A stretch of DNA of 64,000 nt from NCBI RefSeq assembly GCF_002234675.1, contig NC_019866.2:24908531-24972530 (forward strand), written 5' to 3'. Under the pieces are notes generated by a model, which ran no database searches, had not been told where the DNA came from, and saw only the letters and a list, made by a program, of their open reading frames with translations. Origin of the DNA: Oryzias latipes (lineage: Eukaryota; Chordata; Actinopteri; Beloniformes; Adrianichthyidae). The position numbers and the translations under genes were made by a program. This document shows positions 34,401-46,100 of this stretch, piece after piece. Each line of letters opens with the position of its first letter. The stretch's first letter is position 1.

Positions 34401-37400
34401 TCTGTCACTCACCATGCATCACCCATGAAACATGCATTTCTGTCACCCACCATGCATCACCCATGACGCATGCATTTCTGTCACCCACCACGCATCACCC
34501 ATGACACATGCATTTCTGTCACTCACCATACATCACACATGACGCATGCATTTCTGTCACCCACCATGCATCACCCATGACACATGCATTTCTGTCACCC
34601 ACCATGCATCACCCATGACGCATGCATTTCTGTCACCCACCATGCATCACCCATGAAACATGCATTTCTGTCACCCACCATGCATCACCCATGACACATG
34701 CATTTCTGTCACCCACCATGCATCACCCATGACGCATGCATTTCTGTCACCCACCATGCATCACCCATGACACATTCATTTCTGTCACTCACCATGCATC
34801 ACCCATGACGCATGCATTTCTGTCACCCACCACGCATCACCCATGACACATGCATTTTTGTCACTCACCACGCATCACCCATGACACATGCATTTCTGTC
34901 ACCCACCATGCATCACCCATGACGCATGCATTTCTGTCACCCACCATGCATCACCCATGAAACATGCATTTCTGTCACCCACCATGCATCACCCATGACG
35001 CAGGCATTTCTGTCACCCACCACGCATCACCCATGACACATTCATTTCTGTCACTCACCATGCATCACCCATGACGCATGCATTTCTGTCACCCACCATG
35101 CATCACCCATGACACATGCATTTTTGTCACTCACCATGCATCACCCATGACACATGCATTTCTGTCACTCACCATGCATCACCCATGACAGATGTATTTC
35201 TGTCACTCACCATGCATCACCCATGACGCATGCATTTCTGTCACCCACCCCGCATCGTGCATCACCCATGACGCATACATTTCTGTCACCCACCACGCAT
35301 CACCCGTGACGCATGCATCACCCATGACGCATGCATTTCTGTCACCCACCACGCATCACCCGTGACGCATGCATCACCCATGAAACATGCATTTCTGTCA
35401 CCCACCACGCATCGCCCATGACGCATGCATTTCTGTCACCCACCATGCATCACCCATGAAACATGCATTTCTGTCACCCACCATGCATCACCCATGACGC
35501 ATCCATTTCTGTCACCCACCACGCATCACCCATGACACATGCATTTCTGTCACTCACCATGCATCACCCATGACGCATGCATTTCTGTCACCCACCACGC
35601 ATCGCGCATCGCCCATGACGCATGCATTTCTGTCACCCACCATGCATCACCCATGACGCATCCATTTCTGTCACCCACCACGCATCACCCATGACGCATG
35701 CATTTCTGTCACCCACCACGCATCACCCATGACACATGCATTTCTGTCACTCACCATGCATCACCCATGACGCATGCATTTCTGTCACCCACCATGCATC
35801 ACCCATGACACATGCATTTTTGTCACTCACCATGCATCACCCATGACACATGCATTTCTGTCACTCACCATGCATCACCCATGACACATGCATTTCTGTC
35901 ACTCACCATGCATCACCCATGACGCATGCATTTCTGTCACCCACCCCGCATCGTGCATCACCCATGACGCATACATTTCTGTCACCCACCACGCATCACC
36001 CGTGACGCATGCATCACCCATGACGCATGCATTTCTGTCACCCACCACGCATCACCCGTGACGCATGCATCACCCATGAAACATGCATTTCTGTCACCCA
36101 CCACGCATCGCCCATGACGCATGCATTTCTGTCACCCACCATGCATCACCCATGACGCATCCATTTCTGTCACCCACCACGCATCACCCATGACACATGC
36201 ATTTCTGTCACTCACCATGCATCACCCATGACGCATGCATTTCTGTCACCCACCACGCATCGCGCATCGCCCATGACGCATACATTTCTGTCACCCACCA
36301 TGCATCACCCATGAAACATGCATTTCTGTCACCCACCATGCATCACCCATGACGCATGCATTTCTGTCACCCACCACGCATCACCCATGACACATGCATT
36401 TCTGTCACTCACCATGCATCACCCATGAAACATGCATTTCTGTCACCCACCACGCATCACCCATGACACATGCATTTCTGTCACCCACCACGCATCACCC
36501 ATGACACATGCATTTCTGTCACTCACCACGCATCACCCATGACACATGCATTTCTGTCACTCACCATGCATCACCCATGACGCATGCATTTCTGTCACCC
36601 ACCACGCATCACCCATGACACATGCATTTCTGTCACTCACCATGCATCACCCATGACGCATGCATCACCCATGACACATGCATTTTTGTCACTCACCATG
36701 CATCACCCATGACACATGCATTTCTGTCACTCACCATGCATCACCCATGACGCATGCATTTCTGTCACCCACCACGCATCGCGCATCACCCATGACACAT
36801 GCATTTCTGTCACTCACCATGCATCACCCATGACGCATGCATCACCCATGACACATGCATTTTTGTCACTCACCATGCATCACCCATGACACATGCATTT
36901 CTGTCACTCACCATGCATCGCCCATGACACATGCATTTCTGTCACCCACCATGCATCACCCATGAAACATGCATTTCTGTCACCCACCATAAATCACCCA
37001 TGACACATGCATTTCTGTCACTCACCATGCATCACCCATGACACATGCATTTCTGTCACCCACCATGCATCACCCATGACGCATGCATTTCTGTAACCCA
37101 CCACGCATCACCCATGACACATGCATTTCTGTCACTCACCATGCATCACCCATGAAACATGCATTTCTGTCACTCAACATGCATCACCCATGAAACATGC
37201 ATTTCTGTCACCCACCACGCATCACCCATGAAACATGCATTTCTGTCACCCACCATGCATCACCCATGACGCATCCATTTCTGTCACCCACCACGCATCA
37301 CCCATGACACATGCATTTCTGTCACTCACCATGCATCACCCATGACGCATGCATTTCTGTCACCCACCACGCATCGCGCATCGCCCATGACGCATACATT

Positions 37401-38966
37401 TCTGTCACCCACCATGCATCACCCATGAAACATGCATTTCTGTCACCCACCATGCATCACCCATGACGCATGCATTTCTGTCACCCACCACGCATCACCC
37501 ATGACACATGCATTTCTGTCACTCACCATGCATCACCCATGACGCATGCATTTCTGTCACCCACCATGCATCACCCATGAAACATGCATTTCTGTCACCC
37601 ACCACGCATCACCCATGACACATGCATTTCTGTCACTCACCACGCATCACCCATGACACATGCATTTCTGTCACTCACCATGCATCACCCATGACGCATG
37701 CATTTCTGTCACCCACCACGCATCACCCATGACACATGCATTTCTGTCACTCACCATGCATCACCCATGACGCATGCATCACCCATGACACATGCATTTT
37801 TGTCACTCACCATGCATCACCCATGACACATGCATTTCTGTCACTCACCATGCATCACCCATGACGCATGCATTTCTGTCACCCACCACGCATCGCGCAT
37901 CACCCATGACACATGCATTTCTGTCACTCACCATGCATCACCCATGACGCATGCATCACCCATGACACATGCATTTTTGTCACTCACCATGCATCACCCA
38001 TGACACATGCATTTCTGTCACTCACCATGCATCGCCCATGACACATGCATTTCTGTCACCCACCATGCATCACCCATGAAACATGCATTTCTGTCACCCA
38101 CCATAAATCACCCATGACACATGCATTTCTGTCACTCACCATGCATCACCCATGACACATGCATTTCTGTCACCCACCATGCATCACCCATGACGCATGC
38201 ATTTCTGTCACCCACCACGCATCACCCATGACACATGCATTTCTGTCACTCACCATGCATCACCCATGACGCATGCATCACCCATGACACATGCATTTCT
38301 GTCACTCACCATGCATCACCCATGAAACATGCATTTCTGTCACTCAACATGCATCACCCATGAAACATGCATTTCTGTCACCCACCACGCATCACCCATG
38401 ACACATGCATTTCTGTCACTCACCATGCATCACCCATGAAACATGCATTTCTGTCACCCACCACGCATCACCCATGACACATGCATTTCTGTCACCCACC
38501 ATGCATCACCCATGACGCATGCATTTCTGTCACTCACCACGCATCACCCATGAAACATGCATTTCTGTCACCCACCACGCATCACCCATGACACATGCAT
38601 TTCTGTCACCCACCATGCATCACCCATGACACATGCATTTCTGTCACCCACCATGCATCACCCATGAAACATGCATTTCTGTCACCCACCACGCATCACC
38701 CATGACACATGCATTTCTGTCACCCACCATGCATCACCCATGACACATGCATTTCTGTCACTCACCATGCATCACCCATGAAACATGCATTTCTGTCACC
38801 CACCATGCATCACCCATGACACATGCATTTCTGTCACCCACCATGCATCACCCATGACGAATGCATTTCTGTCACTCACCATGCATCACCCATGAAACAT
38901 GCATTTCTGTCACCCACCATGCATCAACCATTACACATTCAGCGTCTCTGTTACCCATCATGCACG
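31474..38966. repeat. 38-bp satellite-like array, about 195 units (7.5 kb)
   Basis: Tandem unit of 38 bp built from GCATTTCTGTCACCCACC, then ATGCATCACCCATGACGCAT. Some units carry an extra 18-bp piece (GCATCACCCGTGACGCAT), giving 56-bp units. Variation is concentrated at CACGCATC/CATGCATC and GACGCATG/GACACATG/GAAACATG. Rare variants recur far apart: TCGTGCATCA at 31781 and 33584, ACATCACACA at 32671 and 34530, CCCCGCATCGTGC near 35250 and 35946, AAATCACCC at 36991 and 38105. This shows large internal duplications. Stops occur in all frames. The array lies between the slc16a3 promoter and csnk1d. Confidence 0.95.
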
Positions 38967-40586
38967 TCACTTCTCCTCATTTGCAGGCGTGGCACACGAA
39001 GATGAACAGCACCTCAGTCTTCAATATCTGTCTCTTTCCACCCAACAGACCTGTGTTTCCTCCACTCTGCAACCGTGCTAAAATGGTTTCTGGGTAATCT
39101 GGTTGCCGATGAGTTTACGGTGGCCCAGTGTGGACGCCTTCACATCCAGAAACAGTCCCTCTGCTTCAAACAGGACGCTGTCGTGTTTTAGGCTTTAAAG
39201 TCCACCTGTCTGTGCTGTTGGTTCACAGTCAACAAGAAAAATTCAAATGTTGGTGTTGCTCTGAATGTAGAGATGACCAAGAAATAAATGTGATCAAATA
39301 TTTAATCTGTATAATACTCTGTATAATGGCTCACCTTTTGACTGCAACAAAACCATATGAATCACTACTGCCCCCCCCAGGTTCACCTTCTGTTATCGAC
39401 CACATAAACAGAAAAAAGGGGGGGGGTCTCACCTGATCATCAAATATTTACGTACTTTGAGCTCAATATTGTTTGGTGATGAAGAGCAGACAGAGTGGGA
39501 TGCCTGAGGCTGCAATATGAAAGTAATGACGGTGACGGTGGGGGGGGGGGGGGGGTGCAGGTGGAAGTCATCATGAATCAGCCCACCCTCTCCCCCCAGG
39601 GAGGGGGCATGGACCCACCGCCATGCCTCCCACCTTCCTGTTGGTCCTTGAAGGTCTTCGTGAGACATTCTTGTCTGAATCTTCAGGACTTTATGCCGTC
39701 ATGGTAACAAACTCCTCCCACATTTCACTGTTTTTTCGGGGGGGGGGGGGGGGTATTTGTGCTAATGCATTCTTAAGCAGAATTCTGCCGAGGACATGAC
39801 CTGTTGTATAACTGTTCTGCAGTGGCTCCTTAAACGGCCTCACAGCGCCCCCCTGTGGTCAGACCATCCCACTAGACCGGACCAGGTTCTGTCCATGAGG
39901 GGCTGCTGTCCTTTAGCACGATTTATTATTTACCAACCTTTTATATCACAAAGTAAAGCAGCTTTTAGGATGGATGCAGAGTTTGTGAAGCTCTGTGGGT
40001 AAAAGTGTGCAAAAACTTTAACTGCCGTTTATAATTTCTGAACATTTTTCTGAAACTTTCCCCAAATCTGTGTTTTTATTTCTCACCAAAATCCTGTAAA
40101 GCAGGAACTGCAGCAGCAGATTAATGCAAAGATAAGGCTTTGCATGGAGTAATCCTAAATCTAGTTCACTAAAAAGAAATGTTAAAATACAAGAATTCAC
40201 TTTGGATGAAAACAATAAAAAAATGCTTAAATTTCTTCTGAATTGATTTCTTAATGATTGAATGTGTCGGGAAAACATACCAACCAGCAACAGGAGTGAC
40301 AAATCAGACTAAAGTTTAGACCTTCAGTGGGACACAAAGGATTGAGAGGAAAACCCAGACATTCACCCTCCGGCTTATGCAGCTGTCAGAGGAACCTGCT
40401 TTGCTGCAGATCAGAGCGGAAGCTGCTTTCTCTCACTTCCTGGTTGGTGGAAACCATCAAAACACGTTGAGTGCGGCGTGAGCTCGTGCAGCAGACGATC
40501 AACCGCCGTTCCAGATCCAGTTCCGTTTGGCGGCTTTTCTAGAATTTCTCAAACATCTTTTTGTTTCCCGTTTCGTTTGCAGTTTA
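38967..40586. other. Intergenic region, nothing recognised
   Basis: Unique-looking sequence with two G runs of about 16 bases (39540-39555 and 39738-39753). No coding exon, RNA gene or clear transposon was seen. Confidence 0.5.
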
Positions 40587-40716
40587 CCCCTTGTGCTATC
40601 TTAGATGACACCAGTGAAGATCACAAATCATTGAAGAAAAAAGATTCAGAGCTCTGACTAGTGGGTCTAGATGACCCCACTCCCAATGTTAAAGTGCCTA
40701 GGATAGAACAAGGGTT
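40587..40716. mobile_element. Short foldback MITE (TTGTGCTATC family), copy 2
   Basis: The left end CCCCTTGTGCTATCTTAG and right end CCTAGGATAGAACAAGGGTT are inverted, and the interior has GGGTCTAGATGACCCCACTC. It relates to 17047-17119 in opposite orientation but is about 60 bp longer inside. Confidence 0.75.
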
Positions 40717-40876
40717 ACAGAATTTCCTCTAAAAGTAATTTTTACTGAAGCTGAATATTTGGACACCAATGAATCTAGATGTGAACCCTACCGGTGGGGG
40801 TGGGGGGGGTCCTGCAGTGAAGAAGAAGACAGGAAGTGGCCCCATGCTCCATCTGAGGGTCACTGCTCAACAGTAC

Positions 40877-41012
40877 GTTGCCACGGTAACTGGAACTACC
40901 CGCGTTGTTACTGTTGCCATGGTAACAACGCGGGGTAGTTCTAAAGGGCCAGCCCGTCGTGACCATTGCCGTAGTGCAGGAGCAGCGGATTTCGGGAGGT
41001 TACCACGGTAAC
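40877..41012. promoter_or_regulatory. Cluster of three X-box (RFX-type) motifs, one in a hairpin loop
   Basis: GTTGCCACGGTAAC (40877-40890), GTTGCCATGGTAAC (40913-40926) and GTTACCACGGTAAC (40999-41012) fit the palindromic X-box bound by RFX factors. The middle one lies at the tip of an inverted repeat: GAACTACCCGCGTTGTTAC (40893-40911) pairs with 40922-40941 with one unpaired base. The cluster is just beyond the likely csnk1d 3' end. Confidence 0.55.
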
Positions 41013-41119
41013 ACCGTTTCTGTGGAGTTTCATAGGGAGGACGCCACGCTCTCACAGCGCCGCAGGTGTTTGGAGACCAGAATGAATCCACAGAATGCAA
41101 ACGTACAAGTACTTATTAA

Positions 41120-41125
41120 TTTATT
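41120..41125 (-). promoter_or_regulatory. csnk1d: Candidate poly(A) signal of csnk1d
   Basis: AATAAA on the - strand (TTTATT on +), about 1.7 kb past the stop codon, which would give a 3' UTR of similar size to that of other vertebrate csnk1d genes. No other strong signal was seen between here and the stop, but this was not checked exhaustively. Confidence 0.4.
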
Positions 41126-42791
41126 TACACAATTAAAAAAGCACAGATACAGTGGCATTACAAATGAGGAGCCAGAGTCCTGGGATGGGAGTGAAAAGAG
41201 ATTCCCGTGGATCCACGGCGTTCCCTCCGCAGGCCGGAGCGTCCTCCAGGGGGAGGTGACAGAGCAACGGTGTTCTCACATCCAACATCAGTGAGACACA
41301 CACGTCTATCATCACATTGTTGTTTTCAAGGTGAAATCTATTCAGGAAAACTACAGACACGGCCTCAGCATGGCGTCTACTGGAATGAGGCGCCCCCGCC
41401 CCCTCTACACGTCAGGCTCCTGCAGCGGCTGCCGAGGACGTGGAACAGAGCAGGCGATGCATCCTACACACCACAACACAACTACAACCCCCTCAGCTAC
41501 ACAAACCAACCACTTCATCACACAAAGACATCTCTACTTTAAAGCCCCGCGGGTTCCGGTCCGATCAGGAGATCCGGCCCAGGAGGCGTCTGCGTCTACA
41601 ATCGGTCAACAGCTGGGAAGGCTCAGAACTGCTTCCTTTGGGGTCACATTCAGGGCCGCCTCCACAGAGATGTTCCTGAATGCAGCACGAAGCCATCCCC
41701 TGATCCGGACGCCAGGACCTCGGGTCGGGACTCCAGAGAAAGAACCGTAGTGACTGAGGTGAAGGTGGATAACAGTCTTGGGTTCAGTAAAAATCTAAGC
41801 GGGATCCGACACAAACTGACCGCATTAACAGCGATTTGGAGGCGGAGCTGTTCACACGAGCAGCAGCGACAGATTCTCAAAAATAAAGTTAGGAATCTGG
41901 AAAAGTCCCGTCACACAAGACCAACGGCTGCAACAACCCGTGTGGAAAGTCCAACCGGTCCTGTCTGACGCCAAAGGAAGCAGACGGAGACGCCATACAG
42001 GCCCAGGTGAAGGTACAAAAAAAGGTCAAAGGTTAAATAAAAAAAACCTGCTCACCCTGATCCCTCACCCCTTCCAGAGTGTGAGACTCTGAGACAGAAG
42101 CACATAAATACACACAAACACACACGGCTCTAAAAACACCAGCCGCTCTGCCATATTCACAGTTTTCTGACCTGAACGCCACGTGGCGTCACAACCGGCG
42201 CTCGGACCGCAGCCGTCGCGTCCCACAGCGGCGGCACAACTCAGAAATTAAGACAAAGTCACTTTGTGGGCATGTGAGGTCAGCACAGGCTCTCTCCATG
42301 CCCGTCCCACCTGAAGGGAGCAAAGACACTCGGCCGTGCGGCACAGCTAACGCTCCCTTCACGGGCTGCTACCAGGCCGAGCAGCCGCTTCAGGAGAAGA
42401 GAAAGTACAAGTTAAACCATAAAGGAGGATGAATCCATGGCTTCATCACCAGAAGGGAGGAGGAGGAGGCATTTCCACATCTTCCACAAGACAGGAAGAA
42501 GAGTTTTTGTGGCTGCTACTTTGCCAAGATGGTAGTTAAGGCAACCAAACCGCTCCACCTGCCCATCCCTTTGTCTCCCACACACACACACACACAAACA
42601 CAACATCCCGACTGTGCGTCTCCTTCCACGAGTGAACAGAAGCACAGCCGGGCTCTTGTGCTCTGGTTGGCGGTCCTCGGCGTCACGTGAGGCTTCTGGC
42701 AGTCCGTGCGGAGGAGTGTGAGCGAGTGTGCGTGCTGCAGGCGGTGCGAGTTGAGGCCTCCGTGGTGGACAGGTGGACGCAGGGGGGGGTT

Positions 42792-43097
42792 TCACCGAGG
42801 GGCTGCAGACTGGAGCCCGCTGGGCGTGACCCGGGACAGAGCCTGGGAGACAGACGCAGGTGTGAGGGTCAGAGCTCTGCTGGGAAGGTCTGCTGGTGTC
42901 AGCAGAAAGGTTTGACAGACTCCTCACCTGCGAGGTGGACATGCGGGACGTGTCCTGGCGCCCCGTCAGGTCTGAGGAGGAGATGTTGACGGGGGCTCCA
43001 CGATGAAGACGCATGCTCACCTTCCTCTCCTTCTCCATGCCTAAAGGAGCAGCAGCACACATTCCTGGTGAGCTGCACATGAAAGCATCCGTCCCCT

Positions 43098-43135
<38 letters not shown>

Positions 43136-46100
43136 TTCTGCTTCCTTCACTGGACGCGACGCTCTTCTTCCTCACATTGTAACTGTAACTTTCAGTCGGT
43201 TACAGATGAAGGCAAACAGCAGTTCTATGACAAACAGGAAGATGGAGGGCAGCTGCTTTTTATGAAAGTCATCAAAAACACCCGTTTTAATATTAAAGTC
43301 TTTATCCACCGACTTTTTCTGCTGCTGCTTTCAGTTGACTTTTTGTTTTTTAATGTCCATAACTGACAAAAGGAAACAGAACATTAGAAGACCTGCAGCG
43401 GCCCGGCCTTTGACCCCACGGAGCCTGAAAACCAGACTTCCGAAGCGCTCTGACCTGTGTGAGAGGCGGGGTTGAGAGGGGAGGGGGCCGCAGCGTCCTG
43501 GGGGGCCCTGGCTCTTCCGGAGCCGGACGGCATCCCTCTGGCTGCGGGGTTCCTGCCGTGCCTCAGCCTGTCCTCGCGCTCCCGCCGCTCCCTCTCGGCG
43601 TCCTCCACGGCTCTGTTGGCTCCCTAACGAGACAGTCATCCATCTTTGCGTCAACGACGGCACGAAACGAGCTCAGAGGAGCCGAACAACATCCCAGGAC
43701 GCCATGGGAGCAGATGCTCCGGAGGACGTGTGTGTCTTACATTTCTGTCTGTCTTAATGTTTTGAAACCTTTAAATTAAAACAAGTCTAGGTTTAAAACC
43801 CAAACATGTTTGGAAACCTCCTGAATGAGTGGTGTGGGTTGAAGAGCACTCTGACTTACAAACTTGAGCATGTTCCAGTCAAAGACGTAGTCGTAGGAGA
43901 AGCCTTGACGGTGGAAGAGGTTCCTGAAGAGCTGCCGCAGGTACGAGTAGTCTGGTTTATCGTCAAAGCGCAGAGAGCGGCAGAAGTTCAGGTAGGTGGC
44001 AAACTCGGCTTCAGAGGGAGGAAAACAGAGGTGAGAACAGGGCAGACTAGACGGAGAGGAGGTTCAAACGCCGCCGCTGTCTTTGACCTACATGGGTAGC
44101 CTTTGCAGAGGACCTCAATGGGCGTGGACATCTTCTTCTCACTGATGCGCTCATACTTTTGCCTCTTGGTTGCAGCTTTCAGGCCTTGCCAGGGGAGGGA
44201 ACCCAGGTTGAAGTACATGAGGACGTATCCCAGCGACTCCAGGTCGTCACGCCTGGACTGTTCTGGAAAACAGGAGGTGGAACATCAGAGTCTGCCGGCT
44301 GCAGAAGAACGACTGGCCCCGCCTCCGCCTGAACTGCTCTTACCGATTCCCAGATGTGTGTTGATGGAGGCGTAGCGGGCGGTGCCGGTCAGGTTCTTGT
44401 TCTCGCGGTAGGGGATGTGCTGGTGTGTGCGCGCGTCACGGTACTTCTTAGCCAGACCGAAGTCGATGATGTAGACCAGGTTTCCCTTCTTGCCCAGACC
44501 CATCAGGAAGTTGTCTGGTTTGACGTCTCTGTGGATGAAGTTCTTGGAGTGGATGTACTCGATGCGGCTGATCTAGAGACAAGATGAAGGAGCGGCGTTG
44601 GACCGCGGCAGGAAACACTCTGACTCACAACTGAAGGAGACCCGAGCAGCCAGCATGCAGCTCCAGAGCAGCCGATACGTCCCTGGTGAGCTCACGCCTT
44701 TGAGTGATTACTTTATTCACCAAAACATGACGTGGGGCGTCTTAGCACCCGACTCGAGTACGATCTCTGCGTTCAGGCGTGAGCCACGAATCAAAGCGCC
44801 ACCGCACAGACCGGCAGCCGGGCTGGTCACTTTCTCCTCACCATCTGGTCGGCCAGCAGCAGCACCGTCTTCAGGCTGAACTTGCGAGAGCAGAAGTTGA
44901 ACAGATCCTCCAGACTGGGCCCGAGGAGCTCCATCACCATCACGTTGTAGTCGCCCTCAGCACCACACCACTTTATTATTGGAATCCCAACTGAAAACCA
45001 CAAAAGGAACATTTGGTGCTTTTTCCCTTTTCAAGGACCCAACTGTCATTGCTTCCTGTTTCTGCAAACAATTCTCTTAAACCGGGGTTTAAGCGTAAAC
45101 CAAAACATCTGGATTTGAAGATTTTTCCACCATTTGATCCAAACATCCCTGTTTGAAATCCAGCAGGAACTGAAAAAGGCTCTGAAGTGTTTGTGTTTGT
45201 GGGGGGGGGCACGGCGGGCGTTACCTCCTCCCTGCATCATCTTGTAGATTTTGCTCTCGATGTGGAGCTGCGGGTGTTTGGTTTTGACACATTCCAGTTT
45301 GATGGCGACTTCTTCTCCGACCGAGATGTCCGTGCCTGAGACACAGAAACAGACGTTATAGTCCCACCATCACATTTGACCCCTCCCCTGGGGGAGCGGC
45401 GAGCCGCAGACACAGCTGCGCTCGGGAACCGTTTGGCGTCTTCATGAAAGCAGGCTGGCGTTTCGTCTGAATTAGAAACGTCGGCTTCTTTTCAGTTATA
45501 TTGAAATAACAGAAAATCTTCTCATAAGTTGGGCTGTAAGAACAAAAATATTAACACATCCACGGGCTCTAATGGGACTTTTACCACAACGTTGGGAGGG
45601 CGACAGACGTCCTGCATAACAAGCACAGCCTCAGATCAGTCATTTGCATGATCTGGATGCTTATAATGTGTTTGTCGGGCTTCTGACTTCCACATGACAA
45701 ATGTTTGGATCTGACTTTTTGAGGACCTGTTGAGCAAGATGTGGTGCTTCAAAACAAGAGAGCAGGATACGGAAACCCGAAAAGGGAACGCCAATGAAAC
45801 GTGTAGATTTGCCAGGAGCCTCTCAGATAACAGATGAGATCCAAGCCTGGCTGAGTCGACAAAAACAGCCCGCAGGTCTGGAGCTGATCAGCGTTTAATC
45901 AGGATGTTAGAGAGGAGAAGTGATGCCCACAGAGCACAACACGTCTGAACCAGGAGCCGTTTACTGCACCATGTCTGAAGACGGTGGATTTGAAGTGACC
46001 ATGTAATCTGGCATCTGTTAGCAGTAACAGAAAGATTCTGATGAGATGTCACAGAAAAGCTGAACTTTTTACCCCTGAATTTCTGTTCATTCAGTTTAGT

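Noticed and set aside
31474..38966. Regular direct repeats that could suggest a CRISPR array
   Set aside because: Units are contiguous 38-bp copies without unique spacers, in a vertebrate genome with no cas genes.
39540..39753. Long G runs as G-quadruplex regulatory signals
   Set aside because: Similar G or C runs occur throughout the window (for example near 10582, 15416, 30010 and 51028), so they look like general simple repeats and possible sequencing weak spots.
43041..43098. Upstream acceptor (CTGCTTTAG) for csnk1d exon 8 right after the CTG repeat
   Set aside because: Its use would add 55 nt and shift the frame of the conserved kinase tail.
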